Of a stretch of 64,000 nucleotides of DNA, positions 38,201 to 49,706 are shown piece after piece (the first letter of the stretch is position 1; each line of letters starts with the position of its first letter). A program made the translations under genes and the position numbers. A model generated the notes under the pieces. It made no database searches, had not been told where the DNA came from, and worked only from the letters and a program-made list of their open reading frames with translations. This DNA comes from Melieria omissa. Lineage: Eukaryota > Arthropoda > Insecta > Diptera > Ulidiidae. The stretch lies in assembly GCA_963971225.1 (NCBI GenBank), contig OZ020268.1, forward strand, positions 61,937,900 through 62,001,899. The letters run 5' to 3'.

Positions 38201-39758
38201 GAGTTTTGAGCTTTCATAAATGGGGTCAATCTTCTCGCTATCTCAAATAATGCTGGAGAATTTCGTTGTGGAAAAGTGATATCGACCACATGATACATCT
38301 ATATCAGGGGTGCCCAAAATCTTCTTATGGAAAAGCAAACACCAATACATTTAAAGTTGCCCAAAAAAATGCAAACAAATTATTTAATTAATTGAATTAG
38401 TTGAAAGCACATTTCGCATTTCGCTTGACCCTTAAAATTATAAGTGAAAAAAACATAATGTTCCCATTTGTCATTGCCGAAAGGCCAACCAATCGCCAAC
38501 ACAAAAAAGCATACACACTAGAACTACAACAACAAAAGCATCTAATTTTTTTTCATACATAGAATTTCTTGAGGCAACAAAACAAAAATCCGCGCAGCCC
38601 CCACACGTGTTGCTTCGTTGCTGTCACAACAACGACTGATTGAAAGAATGCACCTCTGATCTACATAACCAATCAAATGCTTGTGGAACGTAAGTACGCA
38701 CAATCACTTTAATCAAAATGGCGTCAAAATTAAGCCAGAGTGACCACCTTTCACCAATTTGGTAAATAAAAAAAATATGCCACCGGCAGCATGATCGAAA
38801 TTATGGCTGTTAAATCTCGACCCGTTAACGGATTTTAATAATATTATGCCTTATTATTTAGCTAGACTCGTCTGCTTTCTATAATGGTATCAATCATCCT
38901 TCTATAACCTAAGGTTCGAAAGCAAATCGATTTGGAACGGTGACTTTGAAAAAATTTCTACTTGGGTGCAACCACTAAAATGCTTGTCAACACCAAATGC
39001 ATAAGTGCATATTAATAATTGACCCCTTAAAATTTAGCCAGAGTCTTATGCTTTCTATATTGGTCCCTAACTTTTCATTATCCTTCAGGAATAATGAGCA
39101 TATCGATAAGCAAAGATAACATTGAAAAACTGCCTATTACAAAATATATACTCACCACTAAAGTGCTTATAGATTCCAAACGGTATGGGTTACGTTAATC
39201 AAAAGCCCCTTAAAATGTAGCTAGAGATTGCAGCTTTATCAAATTAAATCAATAATTTGATTACTGTTCGGCAATCATGAACAGATCGATGCGCAATAGT
39301 GACATTAAATGGCTGCCTACTGCAAAATCGATAAAATGCTTGTCAAATATGATGATTCTAGGTTTATAGAAAAAATAATAACCTTTAAACCTAGCTGGAG
39401 TTTTGAGCTTTCATAAATGGGGTCAATCTTCTCGCTATCTCAAATAATGCAGGAGAATTTCGTTGTGGAAAAGTGATATCGACCACATGATACATCTATA
39501 TCTGGGGTGCCCAAAATCTTCTTATGGAAAAGCAACAAACAATACATGTAAAGTTGCCCAAAAAAATGCAAACAAATTATTTAATTAATTGAATTAGTTG
39601 AAAGCACATTGTGCATTTCGCTTGACCCTTATAATTATAAGTGAAAAAAATATAATGTTGCCATTTGTCATTGCCGAAAGGCCAACCAATCGCCAACACA
39701 AAAAAGCATACACACAAAAACTACAACAACAAAAGCATCTAATTTTTTTTCATACATA
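35274..39758. repeat. Satellite block 7
   Basis: Anchors at 36452, 37633 and 38831 (1181 and 1198 bp). Near-identical to block 3, including the micro-inversion (36145-36160) and the ACTGAAAGAATGAACTTCTG variant near 37440. No gene seen. Confidence 0.93.
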
Positions 39759-40091
39759 GGGGAAGGTGGGGACCCTTCGTACGGTTTCCACATTTTATTT
39801 TTATTTTTATTTTTTTTTCATGAATCAGTCACCTGACAGCTTAAATTTATAGTCTAACTATCTGAGATTCATATAAAAAACTGACAGATGATTTCATCTG
39901 ATATTTCAACCATAATTATGATTTAAACTAAATCTGGAATATGTACGAATCTGCCCCAACAACGGGGCACCTATATACAGTGTTGGGGGTACCTTCGTAC
40001 GCTGTGGGGTAGTTCCGTACGTGCGATTAAAACGACACATATAAATCAAAATTCTTTTATTAGCAATGAAATTAAACACAAAAATAAAGAT

Positions 40092-40501
40092 TTAACTTCT
40101 ATTTTTAGCTTCCTTATTCTTCTTTTTTAAATTAAAATCAGCTAAACTACGTTGCATTTGTCTTGCCCTAGCCCTTTTTTCCTGTTCTAGCTTTTTCAAC
40201 TGCTTTTCATTGCGTTTCTCTTCAATTAGCTTTTTTTCGGGTGTGTCAGTATAAATACGTGATTTTCGTCACTAAAGGCTAATTCAAAGGGTTTGCGTAA
40301 ACTGAGTTCTGGGTTTCTTCTGCGAAAACCATACAGCCATTCTTTCCCAGCCATCTTATTTTCTTCCCACTTTGCTGGATATTTCAAACTCAAAGATTTG
40401 GCGTACTCATATGCTAGCTTTCTTGCTTGAATCGTCGTAAGTCCATAATGCATCTTACAACATTTGATAATATAATCATTTAGCAGTTTTTCTTCTTCCA
40501 T
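40092..40501 (-). pseudogene. pogo-type transposase remnant, copy 5
   Basis: HTH frame 40501-40226 is identical in translation to all other copies; out-of-frame tail to 40092 with the same late substitution as copy 3. Confidence 0.72.
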
Positions 40502-40662
40502 AGAAAAGACTTGGAAACTTGTATATTTAGAGTCAAATATACGGTTGCTGGACCCTTCAGCATCATTGCAATTTTTTTTTGTTTACTCGGCTTTCTAATG
40601 TTGACAATTTCAAATTGTACTTGTCCGCAGCTTTTCTATATGACAATACTCCTTGCACAACA

Positions 40663-41074
40663 TCAAAATAGATATTTTTCAATATACATAGAATAACTTA
40701 ATTAAATTCGTCATAAAATCGGATATAGTTATAGTAGATTTCTCAATCTGGGCTTGTTTGAAAGGTATTTTTATATGGTATTTTTATATATCGTGACCAA
40801 AGTTTGCAGCAGTTTTGTAGTTTTGTAGCATTTTAAAATCCGCTACAAATTAGGTCACTCATACGCCACGTCGGCCCGCTTAATATTTGCAACGCATTTA
40901 ACTGCGTCCTTGTGCAAGTCATTGCATATGCTGAAAATTGTTGATACAGATTCTGAAAGGTGATAAAAATACCTTTCAAACAAGCCCAGACTGAGAAATC
41001 TACTCTAACTCTATCCGATTTTTTGACGAATTTAATTAAATTATTCTATGTATATTGAAAAATATCTATTTTGA
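40663..41074. mobile_element. Foldback element in pogo copy 5
   Basis: 412 bp with the same inverted arms. Confidence 0.72.
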
Positions 41075-41645
41075 AATTTTGGGGGCTCGAAAACCAACTT
41101 AGAGCTTTGGTCTCTTCAGCAAAATTTCTCAGAATCACCTATAGATTACGTTTTTGCTATACGCTTCATCAAAAAAAAATTAACCCGCCCTAGGGTACAT
41201 ATAACTTACCTGCCTACCAGTTGGGGCACATTCGTACGCGCTCAAACGTGCCCCATCTAGTTCTGTCCAAAAGTACCCCACTAACTAAATAACAACAAAA
41301 TATAACCTCTTTTAATAATAATAGGAAAACGTCATAAATTAAGTATTGAAAACGTATCTTAAGTATATTTTGCTACTTTCTGATATAATACTCTACACGA
41401 AAACTTATTTTATCTACGGTAACAATAGACAAAAACATTGATCAAAAAATTACTTACCGAGCGCGAAAACACGTTCGTGCCTGTCACTTCACTCTCACCG
41501 GTGCGAATGGCGCGATACTACGTTGACGTAAAGTTGGTACCTCGACTCACGCACACATACAAAAGCGAGACCGTACGTTGTTTCGTTCAAGTTTTATTTT
41601 GACTGTATGAATGTGCCCCGCGTACGAAGGGTAACGATCTTCCCC

Positions 41646-41922
41646 TACAATTTCTTGAGTCAACAAAACAAAAACCGCGCAGCCCCCACACGTGTTGCTT
41701 CGTTGCTGTCACAACAACGACTGATTGAAAGAATGCACCTCTGATCTATATAACCAATCAAATGCTTGTGGAACCTAAGTACGCACAATCACTTTAATCA
41801 AAATGGCGTCAAAATTAAGCCAGAGTGACCACCTTTCATCAATTTGGTAAATAAAAAAAATATCCCACCGGCAGCATGATCGAAATTATGGCTGTTAATC
41901 TCGACCCGTTAACGGATTTTAA
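41646..41922. repeat. Satellite segment between pogo5 and piggyBac-1 E
   Basis: 277-bp part of one monomer, same as in pairs 2 and 3. Confidence 0.9.
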
Positions 41923-43503
41923 CCCTATTAGTACCACGCAGTGACTTTGGGTCACTGTTAAAAATGAAACCTTTATATTAACTAAGATATTATTTATTTC
42001 TGTAAGACGCTTTATGTATTTGTTTATTAAGCTTTCGCTTTGTATAAATACATGTTTTATTAAATTTTTTTTTACATTTACAAGTTCAAATCTTTGAAAA
42101 AAACAAAAAACTGCGTAAAGTACCACGTAGTGACTATAAGTCACTGTGTGTAAGAAATTTAAAAATTGCGATAGTATGCCAAGAAAATTTAAACATTTGC
42201 AATTTTTGTTTTGAAATGGTATCATCTAATAGTGAGGTTGATATAGAGGAAGAAGGGTTTGAAGTTGAGGACGAGCAGTCCTTTCATGAACTTGAAGAAT
42301 TGGCTGTAAATGATGGTTATGCCTACGTAGGTAAGGATTGTACAGCATGGAACAAAAATCCGCATCACAGTATAGTAAAAGGAAGGACCAACAAGGTAGT
42401 TCTTCCACCAGGACGCTGCAAACTGCTGCAGACACATTCTCGCTCTTTTTTGATAGCAACGTGGTAGATCTCATCGTGAATTTTACAATTTTGAATGTCA
42501 ATAGAAAGCTCGACGCAAAATGGAAGCTCACTGACGACGTCGAAATTCGTGCATATATTGGGTTATTGATTGATGCAGGAGCGCGAAATAATGGCATAGC
42601 TGGCTATAAAGAGTTTTGACCCTTTATATGGCAGTTTATTGTATCGCGCTTGTGTGTCGAGGCAGAGATTTGTAGACTTATCACGTTACTTGAGACTTGA
42701 TGACATGGCTACAAGATCCATTCGTAGATCACAAGATAAATTTGCACCAATCAGAGATCTCTGGGACATGATAAATATTAATTTGAAGAAGCACTACATT
42801 CCTGGCATAAATTTGACTATAGACGAACAATTTCTTCCATTTACGTACCATCAAAACCGGATAAATATGGTATGAAAAATTGAATTTGCGATAGTGGAAA
42901 CAGCTACCCCTTATTCCGAATACCATACTTGGGCAAGGATGGTAGAAGCAGAGGATCAAATCTAACGCAAAATGTTGTAGATAAGCTTTGTGAACCTTAT
43001 GAATAAACATGCAAAAATATAACTTTTGACAACTATTTTACCAGCTTGGAACACAAAGCTTGCTATCAAAACAAATTGATTTGTGTTGGCACAATGTAAT
43101 TTCCTTGTTAACAGAAAAAAAGAAGTCATAAGCAGCATTTTCGGATTTCGAAAAATCTCAACTTTAGTAAGTTATGTGCCAAAGAAAAATAATCAACAAT
43201 GCACCATTCAACGGAAGTTGATGCCGAAAATCAAAATAAGCCACAGATAAATCTCTTCTACAACGCAACGAAAGGTTGCAACGAGCATTCTAAAAAGCCT
43301 GTTATTTGCATGACTTGTGTTCAAAATCAAGAAATAAATTTGGTTTTTGTAAAAATTGTTATTTTTTTTATTGCATTTTGAATTATTACAGGCATATATG
43401 TAAAAAATACGAATACGAATACAAAAAATGAGCTTTTTCCATATAGTGACTCTAAGTCACTACATGGTACTTTATGTTACAAAATAATGTGGTACTAATA
43501 GGG
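41923..43503 (+). mobile_element. piggyBac-1 copy E
   Basis: 1581 bp, TTAA at 41919-41922 and 43504-43507, in the 21-bp-deleted lineage. It has private changes such as CAAAACAAATTG near 43066 and GTAAGTTATG near 43168. Confidence 0.92.
42216..43381 (+). pseudogene. piggyBac transposase pseudogene, copy E
   Basis: Pieces are 42216-42467, 42338-42619, about 42621-42875 and 43199-43381, with the same breaks as copies B and C. Confidence 0.83.
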
Positions 43504-46500
43504 TTAATAATATTATGCCTTATTATTTAGCTAGACTCGTATGCTTTCTATAATGGTATCAATCATCCTTCTTACCCCAAGGTTCGAAAGCAAATCGATT
43601 TGGAACGGTGACTTTGAAAAAATTGCTACTTGGGTGCAACCACTAAAATGCTCGTCAACACCAAATGCATAAGTGCATATTAATAATTGACCCCTTAAAA
43701 TTTAGCCAGAGTCTTATGCTTTCTATATTGGTCCCTAACTTTTCCTTATCCTTCTGGAATAATGAGCATATCGATGCGCAAGGATAACATTGAAAAACTG
43801 CCTATTACAAAATACACACTCACCACTAAAGTGCTTATAGATTCCAAACGGTATGGGTTACGTTAATAAAAAACCCCTTCAAATGTAGCTAGCGATTGCA
43901 GATTTATCAAATTAAGTAAATAATTTGATTACTATTCGGCAATCATGAACAGATCGATGCGCAAGAGTGACATTAAATGGCTGCCTACTGCAAAATCGAT
44001 AAAATGCTTGTAAAATATGATGATTCTAGGTTTATAGAAAAAAAAATAACCTTAAAGCCTAGCTGGAGTTTTGAGCTTTCATAAATGGGGTCAATCTACT
44101 CGCTATCTCAAATTATGCAGGAGAATTTCGTTGTGGAAAAGTGATATCGACCACATGATACATCTATATCAGGGGTGTCCAAAATCTTCTTATGGAAAAG
44201 CAGAAACCAATACATGTAAAGTTGCCCAAAAAAATTCAAACAAATTATTTAATTAATTGAATTAGTTGAAAGCACATTGTGCATTTCGCTTGACCCTTAA
44301 AATTATAAGTGAAAAAAATATAATGTTCCCATTTGTCATTGCCGAAAGGCCAACCAATCGCCAAAACGAAAACTACTTTGTTGTTGTAGCATCTAATTTT
44401 TTTTCATACATACAATTTCTTGAGGCAACAAAACAAAAATCCGCGCAGCCCCCCCACGTGTTTCTTCGTTGCTGTCACAACAACGACTGATTGATAGAAT
44501 GCACCTCTGATCTATATAACCAATCAAATGCTTGTGGAACCTAAATACGCACAATCTCTATTATCAAAATGGCGTCAAAATTAAGCCAGAGTGACCACCT
44601 TTCACCAATTTGGTAAATAAAAAAAATATCCCATCGGCAGCATGATCGAAATTATGGCTGTTAAATCTCGACCCGTTAACGGATTTTAATAATATTACGC
44701 CTTATTATTTAGCTAGACTCGTATGCTTTCTATAATGGTATCAATCATCCTTCGATACCCCAAGGTTCGAAAGCAAATCGATTTGGAACGGTGACTTTGA
44801 AAAAATTGGTTCTTTGGTGCAACCAATAAAATGCTTGTCAACACCAAATGCATAAGTGCATATTAATAATTGACCCCTTAAAATTTAGCCAGAGTCTTAT
44901 GCTTTCTATATTGGTCCCTAACTTTTCATTATCCTTCAGGAATAATGAGCATATCGATGCGCAAGGATAACATTGAAAAACTGCCTATTACAAAATACAC
45001 ACTCACCACTAAAGTGCTTATAGATTCCGAACGGTACGGGTTACGTTAATAGAAAACCCCTTAAAATGTAGCTAGAGATTGCAGCTTTATCAAATTAAGT
45101 CAATAATTTGATTACTATTCGGCAATCATGAACAGATCGATGCGCAAGAGTGACATTAAATGGCTGCCTACTGCAAAATGAATAAAATGCTTGTAAAATA
45201 TGATGATTCTAGGTTTATAGAAAAAATAATAACCTTAAAACCTAGCTGGAGTTTTGAGCTTTCATAAATGGGGTCAATCTTCTCGCTATCTCAAATAATG
45301 CTGGAGAATTTCGTTGTGGAAAAGTGATATCGACCACATGATACATCTATATAAGGGGTGCCCAAAATCTTCTTATGGAAAAGCAAAAACCAATACATGT
45401 AAAGTTGCCCAAAAAAATGCAAACAAATTATTTCATTAATTGAATTAGTTGAAAGCACATTGTGCATTTCGCTTGACCCTTAAAATTATAAGTGAAAAAA
45501 ATATAATGTTCCCATTTGTCATTGCCGAAAGGCCAACCAATCGCCAAAACAAAAATTACAACAACAAAAGCATCTAATTTTTTTTCATACATACAATTTC
45601 TTGAGGCAAAAAAACAAAAATCAGCGCAGCCCCCACACGTGTTGCTTCGTTGCTGTCATAACAACGACTAATTGAAAGAATGCACCTCTGATCTATATAA
45701 CCAATCAAATACTTGTGGAACCTTAGTACGCACAATCACTTAAGTCAAAATGGCGTCAAAATTAAGCCAGAGTGACCACCTTTCACCAATTTGGTAAATA
45801 AAACAAATATCCCACCGGCAGCATGATCGAAATTATGGCTGTTAAATCTCGACCCGTTAACGGATTTTAATAATATTATGCCTTATTATTTAGCTAGACT
45901 CGTATGCTTTCTATAATGGTATCAATCCTCCTTCTATACCCCAAGGTTCGAAAGCAAATCGATTTGGAACGGTGACTTTGAAACCTAGCTGGAGTTTTGA
46001 GCTTTCATAAATGGGGTCAATCTTCTCGCTATCTCAAATAATGCAGTAGAATTTCTTTGTGGAAAAGTGATATCGACCACATGATACATCTATATCAGGG
46101 GTGCACAAAAATGCAAATAAATTATTTAATTAATTGAATTAGTTGAAAGCACATTGTGCATTTCGCTTGACCACTAAAATTATAAGTGAAAAAAAGATAA
46201 TGTTCCCATTTGTCATTGCCGAAAGGCCAACCAATCGCCAAAACAAAAATTACAACAACAAAAGCATCTAATTTTTTTTCATACATACAATTTCTTGAGG
46301 CAAAAAAACAAAAATCCGCGCAGCCCCCACACGTGTTGCTTCGTTGCTGTCATAACAACGACTGATTGAAAGAATGCACCTCTGATCTATATTACCAATC
46401 AAATGCTTGTGGAACCTTAGTACGCACAATCACTTAAGTCAAAATGGCGTCAAAATTAAGCCAGAGTGACCACCTTTTACCAATTTGGTAAATAAAAAAA

Positions 46501-48024
46501 ATATCCCACCGGCAGCATGATCGAAATTATGGCTGTTAAATCTCGACCCGTTAACGGATTTTAATAATATTATGCCTTATTATTTAGCTAGACTCGTATG
46601 CTTTCTAAAATGGTATCAATCATCCTTCTATACCCCAAGGTTCGAAAGCAAATCGATTTGGAACGGTGACTTTGAAACCTAGCTGGAGTTTTGAGCTTTC
46701 ATAAATGGGGTCAATCTTCTCGCTATCTCAAATAATGCAGGAGAATTTCGTTGTGGAAAAGTGATATCGACCACATGATACATCTATATCAGTGGTGCAC
46801 AAAAATGCAAACAAATTATTTAATTAATTGAATTAGTTGAAAGCACATTGTGCATTTCGCTTGACCCTTAAAATTATAAGTGAAAAAAATATAATGTTCC
46901 CATTTGTCATTGCCGAAAGGCCAACCAATCGCCAACACAAAAAAGCATACACACAAAAACTACAACAACAAAAGCGTCTAATTTTTTTTCTTACATACAA
47001 TTTCTTGAGGCAACAAAACAAACATCCGCGCAGCCCCCACACGTGTTGCTTCGTTGCTGTCACAACAACGACTGATTGAAAGAATGCACCTCTGATCTAT
47101 ATAACCAATCAAATGCTTGTGGAACCTAAATACGCACAATCACTTAAGTCAAAATGGCGTCAAAATTAAGCCAGAGTGACCACCTTTCACCAATTTGGTA
47201 AATAAAAAAAATATCCCACCGGCAGCATGATCGAAATTATGGCTGTTAAATCTCGACCCGTTAACGGATTTTAATAATATTATGCCTTATTATTTAGCTA
47301 GACTCGTATGCTTTCTATAATGGTATCAATCATCCTTCTATACCCCAAGGTTCGAAAGCAAATCGATTTGGAACGGTGACTTTGAAAAAATTTCTACTTG
47401 GGTGCAACCACTAAAATGCTTGTCAACACCAAATGCATAAGTGCATATTAATAATTGACCCCTTAAAATTTAGCCAGAGTCTTATGCTTTCTATATTGGT
47501 CCCTAACTTTTCATTATCCTTCAGGAATAATGAGCATATCGATAAGCAAAGATAACATTGAAAAACTGCCTATTACAAAATACATACTCACCACTAAAGT
47601 GCTTATAGATTCCAAACGGTATGGGTTACGTTAATCAAAAGCCCCTTAAAATGTAGCTAGAGATTGCAGCTTTATCAAATTAAATCAATAATTTGATTAC
47701 TGTTCGGCAATCATGAACAGATCGATGCGCAATAGTGACATTAAATGGCTGCCTACTGCAAAATCGATAAAATGCTTGTCAAATATGATGATTCTAGGTT
47801 TATAGAAAAAATAATAACCTTTAAACCTAGCTGGAGTTTTGAGCTTTCATAAATGGGGTCAATCTTCTCGCTATCTCAAATAATGCAGGAGAATTTCGTT
47901 GTGGAAAAGTGATATCGACCACATGATACATCTATATCAGGGGTGCCCAAAATCTTCTTATGGAAAAGCAAAAACCAATACATGTAAAGTTGCCCAAAAA
48001 AATGCAAACAAATTATTTAATTAA
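43504..48024. repeat. Satellite block 8 with two short monomers
   Basis: Anchors at 44682, 45863, 46557 and 47267 (1181, 694 and 710 bp). The two short monomers share one deletion (GACTTTGAAA joined directly to CCTAGCTGG near 45982 and 46675) and a second near GGTGCACAAAAATGC. One deleted monomer was therefore itself duplicated. No gene seen. Confidence 0.93.
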
Positions 48025-48032
48025 CCTTCGCC

Positions 48033-48245
48033 TTACCAATACCCACCCGGGTGACCTTTTTGATATTTATTGTTTGATATCTGCCCGAGTATTAACCCAA
48101 TCCAGTTATGATTTCGACTCACTGAACAAATTTTAAATTAGTTTTCAATAATATAAATAAAAAATTTTTTGGAAATATTTTTCATGATTAAACATGAAAA
48201 TTTCCATTTTGTATTCATCGTTTACCAATACCCACCCGGGTGACC
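48033..48245. promoter_or_regulatory. piggyBac-2 left-end palindromic boxes
   Basis: A 24-bp box (48033-48056, core CCCACCCGGGTGACC) abuts the left terminal repeat and recurs at 48222-48245. One inverted copy at 49649-49672 stands 34 bp in from the right end. The layout is the same as in piggyBac-1 despite unrelated sequence. Confidence 0.6.
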
Positions 48246-48976
48246 CTAGTCAAATACTCTTATTATCTTGCCTTATTAAAGGAAAAGAAGTGGTTTTAAA
48301 AAGTTTGTACGCAGTTTATTTATATATATTATATTATATTATTATTATATTATGGTGTGGACGGATTTAGATGGCAATTTTTACATTTAGTTTGGCTGAC
48401 GCTGTGTTCTGCACATGTTGGCTACGTATTTCATGCGTGTATTGCTCGTTGAAGAGAATATAATGAAATTTTGACACGTGATCACAGAGATTTCGGGTTT
48501 TAACATTCTTACTTTTCAAGACAATTTTTTATAAATTTTCAAGGATATCAAGGATTAAAATTTTCAAAGGACCTTTTTCATATCCTTTTTTTCCAAATAG
48601 GTAAAAATCAATTTCTTTCAATTTATGAGCCTTTCCTTTTTCATTTGATATACATTCATATCGCTATATTCTAACGAGGTTAAGTATTTTTTATAATTTC
48701 TTTATTTTTTTCCCCCTTCAAAATTGTGAAGTCCTTTTAAAAAGACAAAGAATATAGATATGAAAACCTGAGTACGAAGTATGACTATATTTGGTCTCTA
48801 GTTTAACGCACATTTGGATTTTTTTCGGTGTGAAAAATGTTATCGCACGGTGGTATAATATAATATTATTTCTAATTTTTTGTCTGGTCCAGACAGACAG
48901 GACCATTTCTGCGCATTGTGGCCAACAAAACTATGGATTTGTTTTTAGCTGGACGTAAGACCAGATAGCCACATTT

Positions 48977-49411
48977 TTAGTAAAGCCACAAAAGCTTGAT
49001 GTGACTTCTCTGGTTCGTAAAGGTTCGAACTCGTTGAGAACATACCTCTTGTTTTTTAACTGTACCTACAATCAACATGTTCCAATTTGCTAGCTTTTTG
49101 GCCAACGGCAATGTTGTGAAGAATTTATCCATGGTAACGTTTTCGCCTGACCCTCTGTATATACTGACTAAATCTTTCACAATACGCTCACCTTGGTTAA
49201 CGTCTCGAATGTTGTTAACTTTCCCAGTATATATTTGTCCATGCAGTAGATAGTAGGTGGCTGAATCACAGGCCCACCAGATTTTAATGCCATACTTGGC
49301 AGGCTTAGACGGCATATATTGGGTGAACCGAGTACGGCCCCTATACCCAACCAACTGCTCATCCGCCGTAATGGATGCAGACAAACATCGAAAATCGTTT
49401 CCACTAATCAT
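48977..49411 (-). pseudogene. piggyBac transposase catalytic-domain fragment
   Basis: A frame of 144 codons matching the first half of the piggyBac DDE domain: TADEQLVGYRGRTRF, QYMPSKPAKYGIKIWW, IYTGKV and VTMDKFFTTLPLAKKL, then GTVKK. The first two catalytic aspartates are at residues 17 and 95; their 78-residue spacing equals that known for the cabbage-looper piggyBac enzyme (D268/D346). The N-terminal domain, third aspartate and cysteine-rich tail are missing. An in-frame stop lies shortly upstream of the ATG. Non-functional as a transposase. Confidence 0.85.
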
Positions 49412-49706
49412 TGTTATTAGTTTTTCATACTGAACCTCTCAAGTCAACAGCACCAGATGAACTTATTGACATGTTAATCTTGATCGGTACATTTTTTTGA
49501 AAATTTCACATTTTTTTTCCAAAAATTCAAATTTTTTTTTCAAAAAATCGAATTTGAATTGTAATCAGTAACAAAACAGAGAAGGCGTAGTACAGGAAAG
49601 TGAGGATTCCGACTTTTATTTGGCATGGACCTATACAAAAAACACTGAGGTCACCTGGGTGGGTATTGGTAAACGACGTACAAAAAATTCTTTGATAAGG
49701 CGAAGG

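Larger units (their letters stand above)
39759..41645 (-). mobile_element. pogo-like element, copy 5
   Basis: 1887 bp, TA at 39757-39758 and 41646-41647. It sits 277 bp left of piggyBac-1 E, as in pairs 2 and 3. The left T-rich run matches copy 3 best, while its position in the large repeat matches copy 2, which suggests exchange between copies. Confidence 0.85.
48025..49706 (-). mobile_element. piggyBac-2, a second piggyBac family, internally deleted
   Basis: A 1682-bp insertion between TTAA copies (48021-48024 and 49707-49710) in the satellite sequence TTTAATTAATTG. Ends are CCTTCGCCTTA and TAAGGCGAAGG. A 24-bp box with the palindromic core CACCCGGGTG is fused to the left end (48033-48056), repeated at 48222-48245 and present inverted at 49649-49672 with one change. 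It does not share sequence with piggyBac-1. It is single-copy in this window, so it probably inserted late. The rest is AT-rich, with a TATTATAT microsatellite near 48320-48355. Confidence 0.93.
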
